Positions 24,731 through 32,524 of a stretch of 36,780 bases of DNA are shown piece after piece (the stretch's first letter is position 1; every line of letters begins with the position of its first letter). This DNA is from Leucobacter chromiireducens. Its GTDB lineage: Bacteria > Actinomycetota > Actinomycetes > Actinomycetales > Microbacteriaceae. Location: assembly GCF_003917135.1 (NCBI RefSeq), contig NZ_RPDI01000029.1, positions 1-36,780 of the forward strand, in the 5' to 3' direction. A program made the position numbers and the translations under genes. Below the pieces are notes generated by a model. That model did no database searches, was not told where the DNA came from, and saw only the letters and a program-made list of their open reading frames with translations.

Positions 24731-25222
24731 ATGACCGCCCCCATCCGCATCAACTTCGTCTGCACCGGGAACATCTGCCGCTCCCCCATGGCCGAGGTCG
24801 TGTTCCGCGCGCTCGCTGAGCGCGCGGGGTTCGGCGATCGCGTCGTGGTGCGTTCGAGCGGCACCGAGGCCTGGCACACCGGCAAGCCGGCCGACCCGCG
24901 CACGGTCACCGCGCTCGCGGCGCGCGGCTTCGATGGCTCGGCGCACCGCGCCTCCCAGGTGTCGGGCGCCGAGATCACGCACGACGAGCTGCTCGTCGCA
25001 CTCGCGCGCGGCCACCGCGACGCGCTCATTGCGCGCGGCGCTGATCCCGAGCGGGTGGTGCTCTTCACGGAGTTCGATCCTGCCGCGCCAGCGGATCCCG
25101 ATGTGTTCGATCCGTACTACGACGACCAGGCGGCGTTCGATGCGGTGCTCGCGCAGGTGGAGCGCGGGGCCGCCGAACTGCTCGCGCGACTCCGGGCGCA
25201 GCACGGCGACGGGGCGCGCTGA
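24731..25222 (+). CDS. Low-molecular-weight protein-tyrosine phosphatase
   Basis: 163-residue cytoplasmic phosphatase. The P-loop CTGNICRS gives nucleophile C11 and phosphate-binding R17, and the following SPMAE continues the family signature. The general-acid Asp is in the VFDPYYDD segment, a DPY/DPW-type motif. HRASQVSGAEI near residue 72 matches the conserved region after the first helix. Such enzymes dephosphorylate tyrosine kinases of polysaccharide export or secreted host targets; nothing nearby shows which. It starts 4 nt after the upstream stop with no clear ribosome binding site, so translational coupling is likely. Confidence 0.93.
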   Translation: MTAPIRINFVCTGNICRSPMAEVVFRALAERAGFGDRVVVRSSGTEAWHTGKPADPRTVTALAARGFDGSAHRASQVSGAEITHDELLVALARGHRDALIARGADPERVVLFTEFDPAAPADPDVFDPYYDDQAAFDAVLAQVERGAAELLARLRAQHGDGAR

Positions 25223-25231
25223 GCCGCATGG

Positions 25232-25237
25232 GAGAAT
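25232..25237 (+). promoter_or_regulatory. Possible -10 box for purB
   Basis: GAGAAT lies in GGGAGAATAGTGCTGG, like the putative leaderless -10 sites elsewhere, but about 85 nt before the purB ATG. Weak evidence. Confidence 0.25.
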
Positions 25238-25321
25238 AGTGCTGGATCGCGCGCGCCACAGGCGCTCTGCCCGTGCTCGCGCCGCACCGCCGCCGCTCGC
25301 CTCGACCCGCACGGAGACGCC

Positions 25322-26707
25322 ATGACCCCCCTGCCCCCGCAGCCCATCAGCCCCCTCGACGGCCGCTACCGCGCCGCCGTTGCGCCACTCGGTGACACGC
25401 TCTCGGAGGCGGGGCTGAACAAGGCTCGCGTCCACGTCGAGGTGGAGTGGCTCGCCTACCTCACCGAGCACTCACTGCTCGGCGGCACCCCGATCGCGCC
25501 GGAGCAGCTCGCGGCGCTGCGCGAGTGGGCAGCGAACTTCGGCCAGGCCGAGATCGACGAGCTCGCCGAGACCGAGAAGACCACCCAGCACGACGTGAAG
25601 GCCGTCGAGTACCTCGTGCGCGCCCGGCTCGAGGCGCAGGGCCTCGGCCACCTCGCGGAGCTCACGCACGTCTGCTGCACGAGCGAGGACATCAACAACC
25701 TCTCGTACGCACTGACGGTGAAGCAGGCGATCGCCGACGTGTGGCGCCCCCGGTTCAACGCCGTGATCTCGGAGATCGCGCGCCAGGCTGAGCAGTACCG
25801 AGAGCTGCCGATGATGAGCCGCACCCACGGCCAGCCCGCGACGCCGACGACGCTCGGCAAGGAGCTCGCGGTGTTCGTGCACCGCCTCGAGCGCCAGCTC
25901 AACCAGATCGACGACATCGAGTACCTCGGCAAGTTCTCCGGCGCGACCGGCACCTTCGCCGCGCACCTCGCCGCCGACCCGCACACCGACTGGGCGCAGG
26001 TGTCGCAGGAGTTCGTCGAGGGCCTCGGCCTCGACTGGAACCCGCTCACCACGCAGATCGAGTCGCACGACTGGCAGGCCGAGCTCTACACGCGCATCGC
26101 GCACGCGAACCGGATCCTGCACAACCTGGCCACCGACATCTGGAGCTACATCTCCATCGGCTACTTCCGCCAGATCCCCGTGGCGGGCGCCACCGGCTCC
26201 TCGACGATGCCGCACAAGGTCAACCCGATCCGCTTCGAGAACGCCGAGGCCAACCTCGAACTCTCGAACGCGATCCTCGACTCGCTCGCGGCGACGCTCG
26301 TGACGAGCCGCTGGCAGCGCGACCTCACCGACTCCTCGGCGCAGCGCAACATCGGTGTTGGCCTCGGCCACTCGGTGCTCGCGCTCGACAACATCCTGAA
26401 GGGCCTCGGCCAGATCGACGCGGCACCCGAGGTGCTCGCCGCGGATCTCGACGCGAACTGGGAGGTGCTCGGCGAGGCGATCCAGACCGTCATCCGCGCG
26501 GAGGTGACCGCCGGACGCTCGACCATCAGCGACCCCTACGCGGCGCTCAAGGAACTCACCCGCGGCCGCCGCATCGGCCAGGCGGAGCTCGTCGAGTTCG
26601 TGTCGGGCCTCGAGATCGGCGAGGAAGCAAAGCAGCGGCTGCTCGCGCTGACGCCGGCCACCTACATCGGCGACGCGACGCGCCTGCTCGACTTCCTGCA
26701 GCGCTAA
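25322..26707 (+). CDS. purB: Adenylosuccinate lyase
   Basis: Cleaves adenylosuccinate to AMP and SAICAR to AICAR, two steps of purine synthesis; a cytoplasmic homotetramer. The 461-residue protein begins PISPLDGRYRAAVAPLG and resembles the E. coli-type enzyme in length and N-terminus. The fumarase-superfamily signature GSSTMPHKVNP (residues 292-302) holds the catalytic serine, and H169 in SRTHGQPATPT is the second catalytic residue. Other landmarks are HVCCTSEDINNLSYAL and SRWQRDLTDSSAQRN. ATG 25322 follows GGAGA. It is followed by a strong terminator and stands apart from other pur genes. Confidence 0.96.
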   Translation: MTPLPPQPISPLDGRYRAAVAPLGDTLSEAGLNKARVHVEVEWLAYLTEHSLLGGTPIAPEQLAALREWAANFGQAEIDELAETEKTTQHDVKAVEYLVRARLEAQGLGHLAELTHVCCTSEDINNLSYALTVKQAIADVWRPRFNAVISEIARQAEQYRELPMMSRTHGQPATPTTLGKELAVFVHRLERQLNQIDDIEYLGKFSGATGTFAAHLAADPHTDWAQVSQEFVEGLGLDWNPLTTQIESHDWQAELYTRIAHANRILHNLATDIWSYISIGYFRQIPVAGATGSSTMPHKVNPIRFENAEANLELSNAILDSLAATLVTSRWQRDLTDSSAQRNIGVGLGHSVLALDNILKGLGQIDAAPEVLAADLDANWEVLGEAIQTVIRAEVTAGRSTISDPYAALKELTRGRRIGQAELVEFVSGLEIGEEAKQRLLALTPATYIGDATRLLDFLQR

Positions 26708-26722
26708 CCGCTCGCGCGGGAT

Positions 26723-26753
26723 CGCGGCCCGGGGGTGCTCCCCCCGGGCCGCG
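26723..26753 (+). terminator. Terminator after purB
   Basis: A 13-bp G+C stem (26723-26735 with 26741-26753) and a 5-nt loop are followed by TGTGTGTTT. It starts 16 nt after the purB stop. Confidence 0.8.
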
Positions 26754-26852
26754 TGTGTGTTTCCGCCGGGTGGCGGGCGCGGGGCGATGCCGTGCGCGTG
26801 CTCAGCGCGCGGTGCTACGCTCGGGATCGAATCGTCTGATGATGGGAGTACG

Positions 26853-27698
26853 GTGACAGCGCAGGATCCAGCCGAACGTTTCGCTCGTCCGCGGACGATG
26901 CACCGCTTCACGGCGCGCAGGATCACGGTCACCCGGGTCGCCGAGATCGAGCACTTCACGCGGGTCACGTTCGCGAGCCCGGAGCTCGCCGACTGGCAGA
27001 GCACGGGTCCAGAGGATCACGCGAAGATCTTCTTCCCCGATCCGCGCACGGGCGAGCTGCGCGCTCCCGCCCCGGTGGGGCCGGACGCCGACGGGATCGT
27101 GCGCCCGGAGGGCGAGATGTTCGGGCGCGACTTCACCCCGCTCAACGTTCGAATCGATGCCGGATCAGGGCACACCGTCTTCGACCTCGACGTGCTCCGC
27201 CACGAGGACCCCGGTCCCGCTGCGCGGTGGGCGCAGCGGGCAGCGCCGGGCGACGAGCTCGTCATGGTGGGGCCGCGCGGCTCGATCGCGGCGGCGGTCG
27301 GCGCGCCGCGCGTCGTGTGCTTCGCCGACGAGACCGCGCTCCCCGCGACCGCGCGCTGGATCGCGGCGATGCCGCGCGAGGCGCGCGTCGAGGTTGTCGC
27401 CGATGTCCAAGGTCCGCTCGACTGGGTGCGGCTCTACCTCGCGGCGCAGGGCGGCCGGAACGTGGGCGTCACCGGGGTTTCTGGCACCCTCGCCGACGCG
27501 GCACGGGCGCTCGCACTCGACGCGGAAACGTACGTGTTCGCCGGCGGTGAGGCCGGCCGATTGGTGCCGCTTCGCCGCTTCCTCCGCCAGGAGCTCGGGT
27601 TCGCGAAGTCGCAGTACTCGATCAGCGGCTATTGGAAGCGCGCCGAATCGGGCTTCGATCACCACGCCCCGCTCGATCCCACTGATCCGGAGGACTGA
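26853..27698 (+). CDS. Siderophore-interacting FAD/NAD(P)H reductase
   Basis: 281-residue cytoplasmic flavoreductase of the SIP family (ViuB-like), which reduces ferric siderophores to release iron. The N-terminal beta barrel starts FTARRITVTRVAEI. The FAD contact region reads GRDFTPLNVRI, where most relatives have a RxYTxR-type motif, so the usual Tyr is Phe here. Later segments are HEDPGPAARWAQRAAPGDELVMVGPRGS (family GP.s.WA..a..Gd.l...GP.gs), a C-terminal reductase domain with ADETALPATARWIAA, FAGGEAGRLVPLRRFLRQELG and the final YSISGYWKRAESG, all typical. GTG 26853 has GGGAG 5 nt upstream. No siderophore transport genes are adjacent. Confidence 0.92.
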   Translation: MTAQDPAERFARPRTMHRFTARRITVTRVAEIEHFTRVTFASPELADWQSTGPEDHAKIFFPDPRTGELRAPAPVGPDADGIVRPEGEMFGRDFTPLNVRIDAGSGHTVFDLDVLRHEDPGPAARWAQRAAPGDELVMVGPRGSIAAAVGAPRVVCFADETALPATARWIAAMPREARVEVVADVQGPLDWVRLYLAAQGGRNVGVTGVSGTLADAARALALDAETYVFAGGEAGRLVPLRRFLRQELGFAKSQYSISGYWKRAESGFDHHAPLDPTDPED

Positions 27699-27715
27699 GG
27701 CCTCGATCAACGACA

Positions 27716-27750
27716 ACGGGGGTGGGGCGCGCAGTGCGCCCCACCCCCGT
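27716..27750. terminator. Bidirectional terminator, 15-bp stem
   Basis: Perfect 15-bp arms (27716-27730 and 27736-27750) with loop GCAGT lie between convergent genes (reductase on plus, membrane protein on minus). Confidence 0.8.
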
Positions 27751-27761
27751 CGCTGTGTCGG

Positions 27762-28055
27762 CTAGTGCCAGTTCGTGCCGTTGTCGGGCTTCTGCAGGTC
27801 CTTGCGCGCCTCGAGGTCTTCCTCGCTCGGCTTGCCGCCGAGGCCGATGAGCGCGACCATCATCACCGAGACGATGAAACCGACGCCCAGGAAGACGAGC
27901 GAGAGGACGATGTCCCTGGTCGCGAGGAGAACGATCAGGCCGGCGAACACGCCGAGCACGGTGGCGAAGCCGAGCAGCTCAAGCGGGCGCAGACGATCAC
28001 GGCGCGACGGGGTCACGGGATCCTGCGGTGCGGGCTCGGAAGGCTGAGTCATCAT
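27762..28055 (-). CDS. Small membrane protein of unknown function
   Basis: 97 residues with a Pro-rich cytoplasmic N-terminus, two hydrophobic helices (about 26-45 and 49-72) and a charged C-terminal tail (GGKPSEEDLEARKDLQKPDNGTNWH). No family is recognised beyond similarity in plan to actinobacterial two-helix proteins. Two start codons lie side by side (ATGATG, 28050-28055), and the ribosome binding site is weak. It is 11 nt downstream of the six-helix membrane protein and probably made from the same transcript. Confidence 0.78.
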   Translation of the reverse strand: MMTQPSEPAPQDPVTPSRRDRLRPLELLGFATVLGVFAGLIVLLATRDIVLSLVFLGVGFIVSVMMVALIGLGGKPSEEDLEARKDLQKPDNGTNWH

Positions 28056-28066
28056 CTGCTTTCGGG

Positions 28067-28672
28067 TCAGGCGAGGGGGGTGCTGGCGGCGGGCACGTTG
28101 CCCGCTGCGTCGCCGGCGGCACCGGAGACGCGACGCGTATCGAACGCGGAGATTCCGAGGAACACGCCAGTGAGGAGCGCGTATGCCCCGAAGAAACCAA
28201 GGATCGCGACCTGGTCGTCGCGGAACAGGAGGACGAGGAGCGCGAGCAGCACGCCGGCTCCCCCGAGCAGCGTGGCGTCCTGACGGCTGCCCGGGCGCAC
28301 GGCTGCGCCGATGAACTCGAGCAGCGCGCTCGCGAGCGCCCACGCGGCGACGACGACGGCGAAGGCGATCGGCGCGCTGGAGAACGGCAGCAGCACCGCT
28401 GCGATCACCGCGATCACGCCGAGCAGCAGAGGCACCACCGTGCGAGCTGGCGGGCGCAGCGAGAACCACTCGATCAGGTGCGCGATGCCGATCGCGCCGA
28501 GCGCTGCGGTGGCAACCCCGAGATCGAAGCCGAGCTGCTCGTGCAGCGTCGCAGAGAACGCGATGACGAGGCCGGCGATGAGCAGCACCGCGACGCGGAG
28601 CAGCCGGATTGCCCTGGACGGAACGATTTCCGGGGCCACAGATTGCGCGGACGATGACGCCACAGCAGACAT
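28067..28672 (-). CDS. Six-helix membrane protein of unknown function
   Basis: 201 residues with six evenly spaced hydrophobic helices (first LLRVAVLLIAGLVIAFSATL, last VAILGFFGAYALLTGVFLGISAF) and short loops, a plan like HdeD/DUF308 proteins; this resemblance is weak and no function is claimed. The fourth helix ends WALASALLEFIGAAVR, comparable to the helix-pair repeat of that group. ATG 28672 has AAAGGGGAG upstream, and TAGACT (28698-28703) is a possible -10 box. Downstream lies the two-helix membrane protein. Confidence 0.78.
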   Translation of the reverse strand: MSAVASSSAQSVAPEIVPSRAIRLLRVAVLLIAGLVIAFSATLHEQLGFDLGVATAALGAIGIAHLIEWFSLRPPARTVVPLLLGVIAVIAAVLLPFSSAPIAFAVVVAAWALASALLEFIGAAVRPGSRQDATLLGGAGVLLALLVLLFRDDQVAILGFFGAYALLTGVFLGISAFDTRRVSGAAGDAAGNVPAASTPLA

Positions 28673-28732
28673 GGCTCCCCTTTCGTTGACCGACCCCAGT
28701 CTACCCCCGCTCGACTGAAGTCGCCTCCCAGG

Positions 28733-30109
28733 CTAGAGCCCGCTCGGCATGTCCTGGAACCGGGAGTAGTGGCCCTGGAACGCCACCGTCACGGTGCCCG
28801 TTGGCCCGTTACGCTGCTTCGCGAGGATGAAGTCGGCCTCGCCAGCGCGCGGGCTGTCCCGATCGCCGACGGCCTCGCGGTGGAGCAGGATGACCATATC
28901 GGCGTCCTGCTCGAGCGAGCCCGACTCGCGGAGGTCGCTGATCGCCGGCATCTTGTCGGCGCGCTGCTCCGAGGCACGGTTCAGCTGCGAAAGGGCGATC
29001 ACGGGCACGTCGAGCTCTTTCGAGAGCAGCTTCAGCGCACGCGAGAACTCCGAGACCTCCTGCTGACGGCTCTCGCTCTTCTTGCCGCTCGAGAGCAGCT
29101 GGAGGTAGTCGATGACCACCATGCGCAGGCCGTGCTGCTGCTTGAGCCGGCGGCACTTCGCACGGATCTCGACGAGCGTGAGGTTCGGGCTGTCGTCGAT
29201 GAAGAGCGGGGCCTCGGCAACGCGCGCCTGCGTGGCCGCGAGCTTCTGGAAGTCGCGGTTGTCGAGCGCGCCCTTGCGGAGCGTCTGCATGGGGATGCTC
29301 GCCTCGGCCGCGAGCAGACGCATCGCGATCTCGGCGCGACCCATCTCGAGCGAGAAGAAGACGGTTGGCGCGTTCGCGTGCACCGACGCGTTGCGCGCGA
29401 CGTCCATCGCGAGCGTCGACTTACCCATCGCGGGTCGGGCGGCGATGATGATCATCTGGCCACCGGCGAAGCCGTTCGTCATGGCGTCGAGCTCGCTGAA
29501 GCCGGTCGGCACGCCCAGCATGCCGCCATCGGAGCTGTTCGCCTTGTTGATCTCCTCGAGGGCCGCGTCAACGGCGAGGTGCAGCGGCACGTAGTCCTCG
29601 CCCTGCGCCTCCCCCGTCACGCCGTAGATCTCGGACTGCGCGACGTTGACGAGGTCGATCGCCTCACCCTCGCCCGCGTAGCCCATCTGGACGATGCGCG
29701 TGCCGGCCTCCACGAGCCGGCGCAGCAGCGCCTTCTCAGCGACGATCTCGGCGTAGAAGCTCGCGTTGGCCGCGGTGGGGACGATGCTCGTGACGGTATG
29801 CAGGTACTCAGCCCCGCCAGCGCGCTGCAGCTCGCCCGTCTTCGTGAGCTCGTCGGTCACCGTGATCACGTCGGTGGGCTCACCGCGCGAGTACAGCGAG
29901 AGCACCGCCTCGTAGATCACCTCGTGCTTGGGGACGTAGAAGTCGCCGCCCTTCAGGAGCCCGGTGACGTCGGCAACCGCGTCCTTGGACAGGAGCATGC
30001 CACCGAGCGCGCTCTGCTCGGCGAGCAGGTCGTACGGCGGCGTGCGCTCGTGTCCGCGCGAGGGTTCCTCGTCGGCGGGATCCGCGATCCCGAGATGTGC
30101 GATCGACAC
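28733..30109 (-). CDS. dnaB: Replicative DNA helicase
   Basis: Hexameric 5'-3' helicase that unwinds DNA at the replication fork and recruits primase, 458 residues. The N-terminal primase-binding domain begins PPYDLLAEQSALGGMLLS. The RecA-like domain has Walker A AARPAMGKST (K230), FFSLEMGRAEIAMRLL, Walker B VVIDYLQLL, the KELDVPVIALSQLNR segment, SDLRESGSLEQDAD and the arginine finger region near the C-terminus. No intein interrupts it, unlike some actinobacterial dnaB genes. GTG 30109 has GGAG 7 nt upstream. The preceding 470 bp carries several DnaA-box-like sites. Order rpsF-ssb-rpsR-rplI-dnaB is conserved in many bacteria. Confidence 0.97.
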   Translation of the reverse strand: MSIAHLGIADPADEEPSRGHERTPPYDLLAEQSALGGMLLSKDAVADVTGLLKGGDFYVPKHEVIYEAVLSLYSRGEPTDVITVTDELTKTGELQRAGGAEYLHTVTSIVPTAANASFYAEIVAEKALLRRLVEAGTRIVQMGYAGEGEAIDLVNVAQSEIYGVTGEAQGEDYVPLHLAVDAALEEINKANSSDGGMLGVPTGFSELDAMTNGFAGGQMIIIAARPAMGKSTLAMDVARNASVHANAPTVFFSLEMGRAEIAMRLLAAEASIPMQTLRKGALDNRDFQKLAATQARVAEAPLFIDDSPNLTLVEIRAKCRRLKQQHGLRMVVIDYLQLLSSGKKSESRQQEVSEFSRALKLLSKELDVPVIALSQLNRASEQRADKMPAISDLRESGSLEQDADMVILLHREAVGDRDSPRAGEADFILAKQRNGPTGTVTVAFQGHYSRFQDMPSGL

Positions 30110-30222
30110 TCGATCACTCCTTTTCGCTGCAGCGGGTCGGGTGCACATTCATCACACACCAGACCCCAGACATTCACGGTACGGGCACCTTCCGCGAGCG
30201 ACAAGCACCCACGCCGCGTGCT

Positions 30223-30417
30223 TGTGGATAACTCTGTGAGAAACTCGCCGCTTTTCGCCACATCTTTTCCACAAGACTGGGGACAACTTGTGGATGACTG
30301 TTGGTGGCGGCCCCAGAAATGTTTCTTGAACAGGCTTTTCCACTTTCCACAGGCGGAAAGTTATTCAACTCTCAGGTGTGCGTTGAGGGTGTGACTTGGG
30401 AGCGACGGTGTGGACAA
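30223..30417. other. Cluster of DnaA-box-like sites upstream of dnaB
   Basis: Reading each in the TTATCCACA orientation: TTATCCACA (30223-30231, minus, perfect), TTTTCCACA (30265-30273, plus), TTGTCCCCA (30278-30286, minus), TCATCCACA (30289-30297, minus), TTTTCCACT (30336-30344, plus), CTTTCCACA (30343-30351, plus) and TTGTCCACA (30409-30417, minus, the preferred actinobacterial form). They could couple dnaB expression to DnaA or titrate DnaA. There is no dnaA or dnaN gene, so this is not the usual oriC context. Confidence 0.6.
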
Positions 30418-30537
30418 CTACCGGTTCCGGGCGCCAATTGTCAATCTCGCCACGCCAATTCCTCACAATATTTCGACACCAGCTGTTCACGCCCCCCGGG
30501 CGTGTCTGACGGGCGAGGATCGCGGCAGGAAAAACAC

Positions 30538-30575
30538 GAGCGGGGTGGCAGTCCCGAAGGACTGCCACCCCGCTC
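30538..30575 (-). terminator. Intrinsic terminator after rplI
   Basis: Perfect 17-bp arms (30538-30554 and 30559-30575) close a TTCG tetraloop on the minus strand and are followed by GTGTTTTTC. It is the most canonical terminator in the window and ends the rpsF-ssb-rpsR-rplI transcript before dnaB. Confidence 0.92.
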
Positions 30576-30586
30576 ACTCAGCGTGC

Positions 30587-31036
30587 TTAGCGCTGCGAAA
30601 TCACCTGCAGGGTGATCTCAGCGTCGACACCCTCGTGGAGGTGCACGATCGCCTTGTACTCGCCCGTCGACTTGATCGAGGGGACGGTCACCTTGCGCTT
30701 GTCGATCTCGCCGATCCCCGCAGCGGAGACGGCAGCGGCAACCGCAGCCGGCTTCACCGAACCGAAGAGGCGGCCACCGGTGCCGGTCTTCGCCTGGAGG
30801 CGGATCTTGCCCTCCTGGAGCTTGGCCTTGAGCGCCTGAGCGTCCTCGACCGAAGCGAGCGCGCGTGCATCGCGAGCCGCACGGAGCTGCGCGACCTGAG
30901 CCTCGCCACCGCGGGTCCAGTGCACACCGTAGCCCTGGGGCACGAGGTAGTTGCGTGCGTAGCCGTTCTTGACGTCAACGACGTCACCGGCGGAACCGAG
31001 GCCCTGGACCTCGTTCGTGAGAATAACCTTCGCCAT
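30587..31036 (-). CDS. rplI: 50S ribosomal protein bL9
   Basis: bL9 binds 23S rRNA at the base of the L1 stalk and limits frameshifting. The 149-residue protein shows the N-terminal domain [38 protein letters not shown] (family signature G..GdvV.VK.GYaRNyLvP), the long connecting helix rich in Ala/Lys, and the C-terminal domain [19 protein letters not shown]. It is last in rpsF-ssb-rpsR-rplI, 14 nt after rpsR, and is followed by a strong intrinsic terminator. Confidence 0.97.
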   Translation of the reverse strand: MAKVILTNEVQGLGSAGDVVDVKNGYARNYLVPQGYGVHWTRGGEAQVAQLRAARDARALASVEDAQALKAKLQEGKIRLQAKTGTGGRLFGSVKPAAVAAAVSAAGIGEIDKRKVTVPSIKSTGEYKAIVHLHEGVDAEITLQVISQR

Positions 31037-31050
31037 GATTCTCGTACTCC

Positions 31051-31311
31051 TTAGCGGCCGGAGCCGGCGTAGGGGAGCAGAGCCATCTCGCGGGCGTTCT
31101 TCACGGCCTTTGCGATGAGTCGCTGCTCCTGCACGGACACGCCGGTGATCCGACGGGCGCGGATCTTCCCACGCTCAGAAATGAACTTGCGAAGCGTTGC
31201 GACGTCCTTGTAGTCGATGACGCCAACGGTCTGCTTCTTGGCGGGTGCGACGACCTTTGCGTTCTTGCCGCGACCCGGCTTGCGGCCTGCGCCGCTTGAC
31301 TTGCCTGCCAT
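31051..31311 (-). CDS. rpsR: 30S ribosomal protein bS18, cysteine-free
   Basis: bS18 pairs with bS6 on the platform of the small subunit. The 86-residue protein begins [20 protein letters not shown] and has the signature [50 protein letters not shown]. No cysteine is present, so it is the zinc-independent form. ATG 31311 was chosen over upstream frame because the family begins near here and AAGAG precedes it. It lies 107 nt after ssb; two small hairpins fill that gap. Confidence 0.96.
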   Translation of the reverse strand: MAGKSSGAGRKPGRGKNAKVVAPAKKQTVGVIDYKDVATLRKFISERGKIRARRITGVSVQEQRLIAKAVKNAREMALLPYAGSGR

Positions 31312-31336
31312 AGTTGGTCTCTTTTCATGTGATGCC

Positions 31337-31411
31337 CCGGGCTCGCCCGGAACAAGAAGTTGATGCTCGCCGTCTGAGGGAACGGGAGGGTGCGCGCCGC
31401 GAGGCGGCGCG
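31337..31411 (-). other. Two hairpins in the ssb-rpsR gap
   Basis: CCGGGC-TC-GCCCGG (31337-31350) and CGCGCCGC-GAG-GCGGCGCG (31393-31411) lie between ssb and rpsR. Neither has a T-tract. They may modulate read-through or RNA processing between ssb and the ribosomal protein genes. Confidence 0.35.
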
Positions 31412-31418
31412 GAGGCGC

Positions 31419-31967
31419 CTAGAAGGGCTGCTCGTCGTCGAAGCCGCCGCCGAAGCCACCGCCAGCAGCGCCACCCTGGGCCGGCTGACCGCCACCCCAC
31501 GGGTTGTCCTGCTGCGGCTGCGGAGCTGCTGCGGGCTGACCCCAGCTGCTCTGCCCGGCCGGCTGGCCGCTCCCGCCACCGAAGCCGCCGACCTGACCGC
31601 GGGACTGCCCGCGGGAGATCTGCACGGTAGCGAAGCGGAGCGACGGACCGATCTCCTCGACCTCAAGGTCGAGTGACGTGCGCTGCTGCCCCTGGTTATC
31701 GGTGTAGCTGCGCTGCGTGAGACGGCCCTGCACGATGACGCGTGCGCCCTTCGTCAGGGAAGCTGCGATGTTGTCGGCGTACTCACCGTACGCGCGGCAA
31801 CCAAGCCACAGCGGTTCGCCGTCCGACCAGTCACCCGACTGACGGTCACGCACGCGCGGCGTCGAGGCGATCCGGAAGGTCACCCACGACTTGCCGGCCT
31901 GGCTCACGCGAGGCTCGGGGTCGGCAACGAGGTTACCGACGACAGTGATCAGCGGCTCGCCGGCCAT
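31419..31967 (-). CDS. ssb: Single-stranded DNA-binding protein
   Basis: SSB coats single-stranded DNA in replication and repair as a tetramer. The 182-residue protein has the OB-fold in residues 1-115 ([58 protein letters not shown]), a Gly/Gln/Pro-rich flexible linker, and the acidic tip DDEQPF that recruits partner proteins (family consensus DDDIPF). It lies between rpsF (gap 3 nt) and rpsR, the usual order. A second ssb elsewhere in the genome is possible and cannot be excluded. Confidence 0.97.
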   Translation of the reverse strand: MAGEPLITVVGNLVADPEPRVSQAGKSWVTFRIASTPRVRDRQSGDWSDGEPLWLGCRAYGEYADNIAASLTKGARVIVQGRLTQRSYTDNQGQQRTSLDLEVEEIGPSLRFATVQISRGQSRGQVGGFGGGSGQPAGQSSWGQPAAAPQPQQDNPWGGGQPAQGGAAGGGFGGGFDDEQPF

Positions 31968-31970
31968 GAG

Positions 31971-32330
31971 CTACGCGCCCACCTTCGCGGCGCGAGCCGC
32001 CTTCGCCTGCTCGTGCTTCGCCTGCGCTGCGCGCTGTGCGATGATCTCGTCGGAGCGCAGCACCTTGGTGCGGAGCACTGCCTCGGACAGGCCGAGCTGA
32101 CGGTCGAGCTCTGCCGTGGCCTCGTGCGACGCGGTGAAGTTCACCACGACGTAGATGCCCTCGGACTGCTTCTTGATCTCGTAGGCAAGACGACGCTTGC
32201 CCCAGATGTCGACGTTCTCGATCTCGCCGCCCGCGTTGCGGATGACGCCGAGGAACTTCTCCATGCTGGGGGCCACGGTGCGCTCGTCGATACCCGGATC
32301 GAGGATCACCATGAGTTCATACGGATGCAT
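31971..32330 (-). CDS. rpsF: 30S ribosomal protein bS6
   Basis: bS6 binds bS18 and the central domain of 16S rRNA. The 119-residue protein begins [23 protein letters not shown] and contains [32 protein letters not shown], the family core; the Ala/Lys-rich tail is typical of actinobacteria. ATG 32330 was chosen because [12 protein letters not shown] is the conserved start; a strong GGAGG lies 11 nt upstream, and the earlier GTG is too close to it. First gene of rpsF-ssb-rpsR-rplI. Its leader has a 7-bp hairpin (32360-32378). Confidence 0.96.
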   Translation of the reverse strand: MHPYELMVILDPGIDERTVAPSMEKFLGVIRNAGGEIENVDIWGKRRLAYEIKKQSEGIYVVVNFTASHEATAELDRQLGLSEAVLRTKVLRSDEIIAQRAAQAKHEQAKAARAAKVGA

Positions 32331-32359
32331 TAACTGACCCACCTCCTTCGGACTTCACG

Positions 32360-32378
32360 GCCACAGGATTTCTGTGGC
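32360..32378 (-). promoter_or_regulatory. Hairpin in the rpsF leader
   Basis: GCCACAG (32360-32366) and CTGTGGC (32372-32378) form a perfect 7-bp stem with a 5-nt loop, 30-50 nt before the rpsF start. Many bacteria have an S6:S18-binding structure with a CCG element in this leader. CCG occurs just after the stem on the minus strand, so feedback control by the S6:S18 complex is a reasonable but untested guess. Confidence 0.4.
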
Positions 32379-32512
32379 AGGAGGGTGTTTGTGCATCGTG
32401 CCGGCGCGCTCCGAAGGTTACGGTGCGCACAGACAACCTGGAAAGCTTATCACTTTCCCGGCCGTGGCGGGAGGCCGGAGTGGCACGCACCGCGCGAGTG
32501 GATCCGCTGACC

Positions 32513-32518
32513 TACCCT
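32513..32518 (+). promoter_or_regulatory. -10 box for a leaderless start (mshA)
   Basis: TACCCT lies 6 nt before the ATG at 32525. No Shine-Dalgarno sequence is present. Confidence 0.5.
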
Positions 32519-32524
32519 GGGTCC

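Larger units (their letters stand above)
30110..30586. other. 477-bp gap with DnaA-box cluster and rplI terminator
   Basis: There is no protein gene here. The part nearest dnaB (about 30223-30417) holds seven DnaA-box-like 9-mers in a locally A+T-richer stretch, and 30538-30575 is the rplI terminator. The dnaB promoter must lie here but was not placed. The open frames crossing the region lack ribosome binding sites and recognisable protein. Confidence 0.65.

Noticed and set aside
28733..30109. Intein in dnaB
   Set aside because: The 458-residue frame is collinear with standard DnaB; no insertion at the Walker A or later intein sites.
30110..30586. The chromosomal replication origin oriC
   Set aside because: DnaA-box-like sites are present, but dnaA, dnaN, recF and rpmH are not adjacent. 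Only a DnaA-site cluster is supported.
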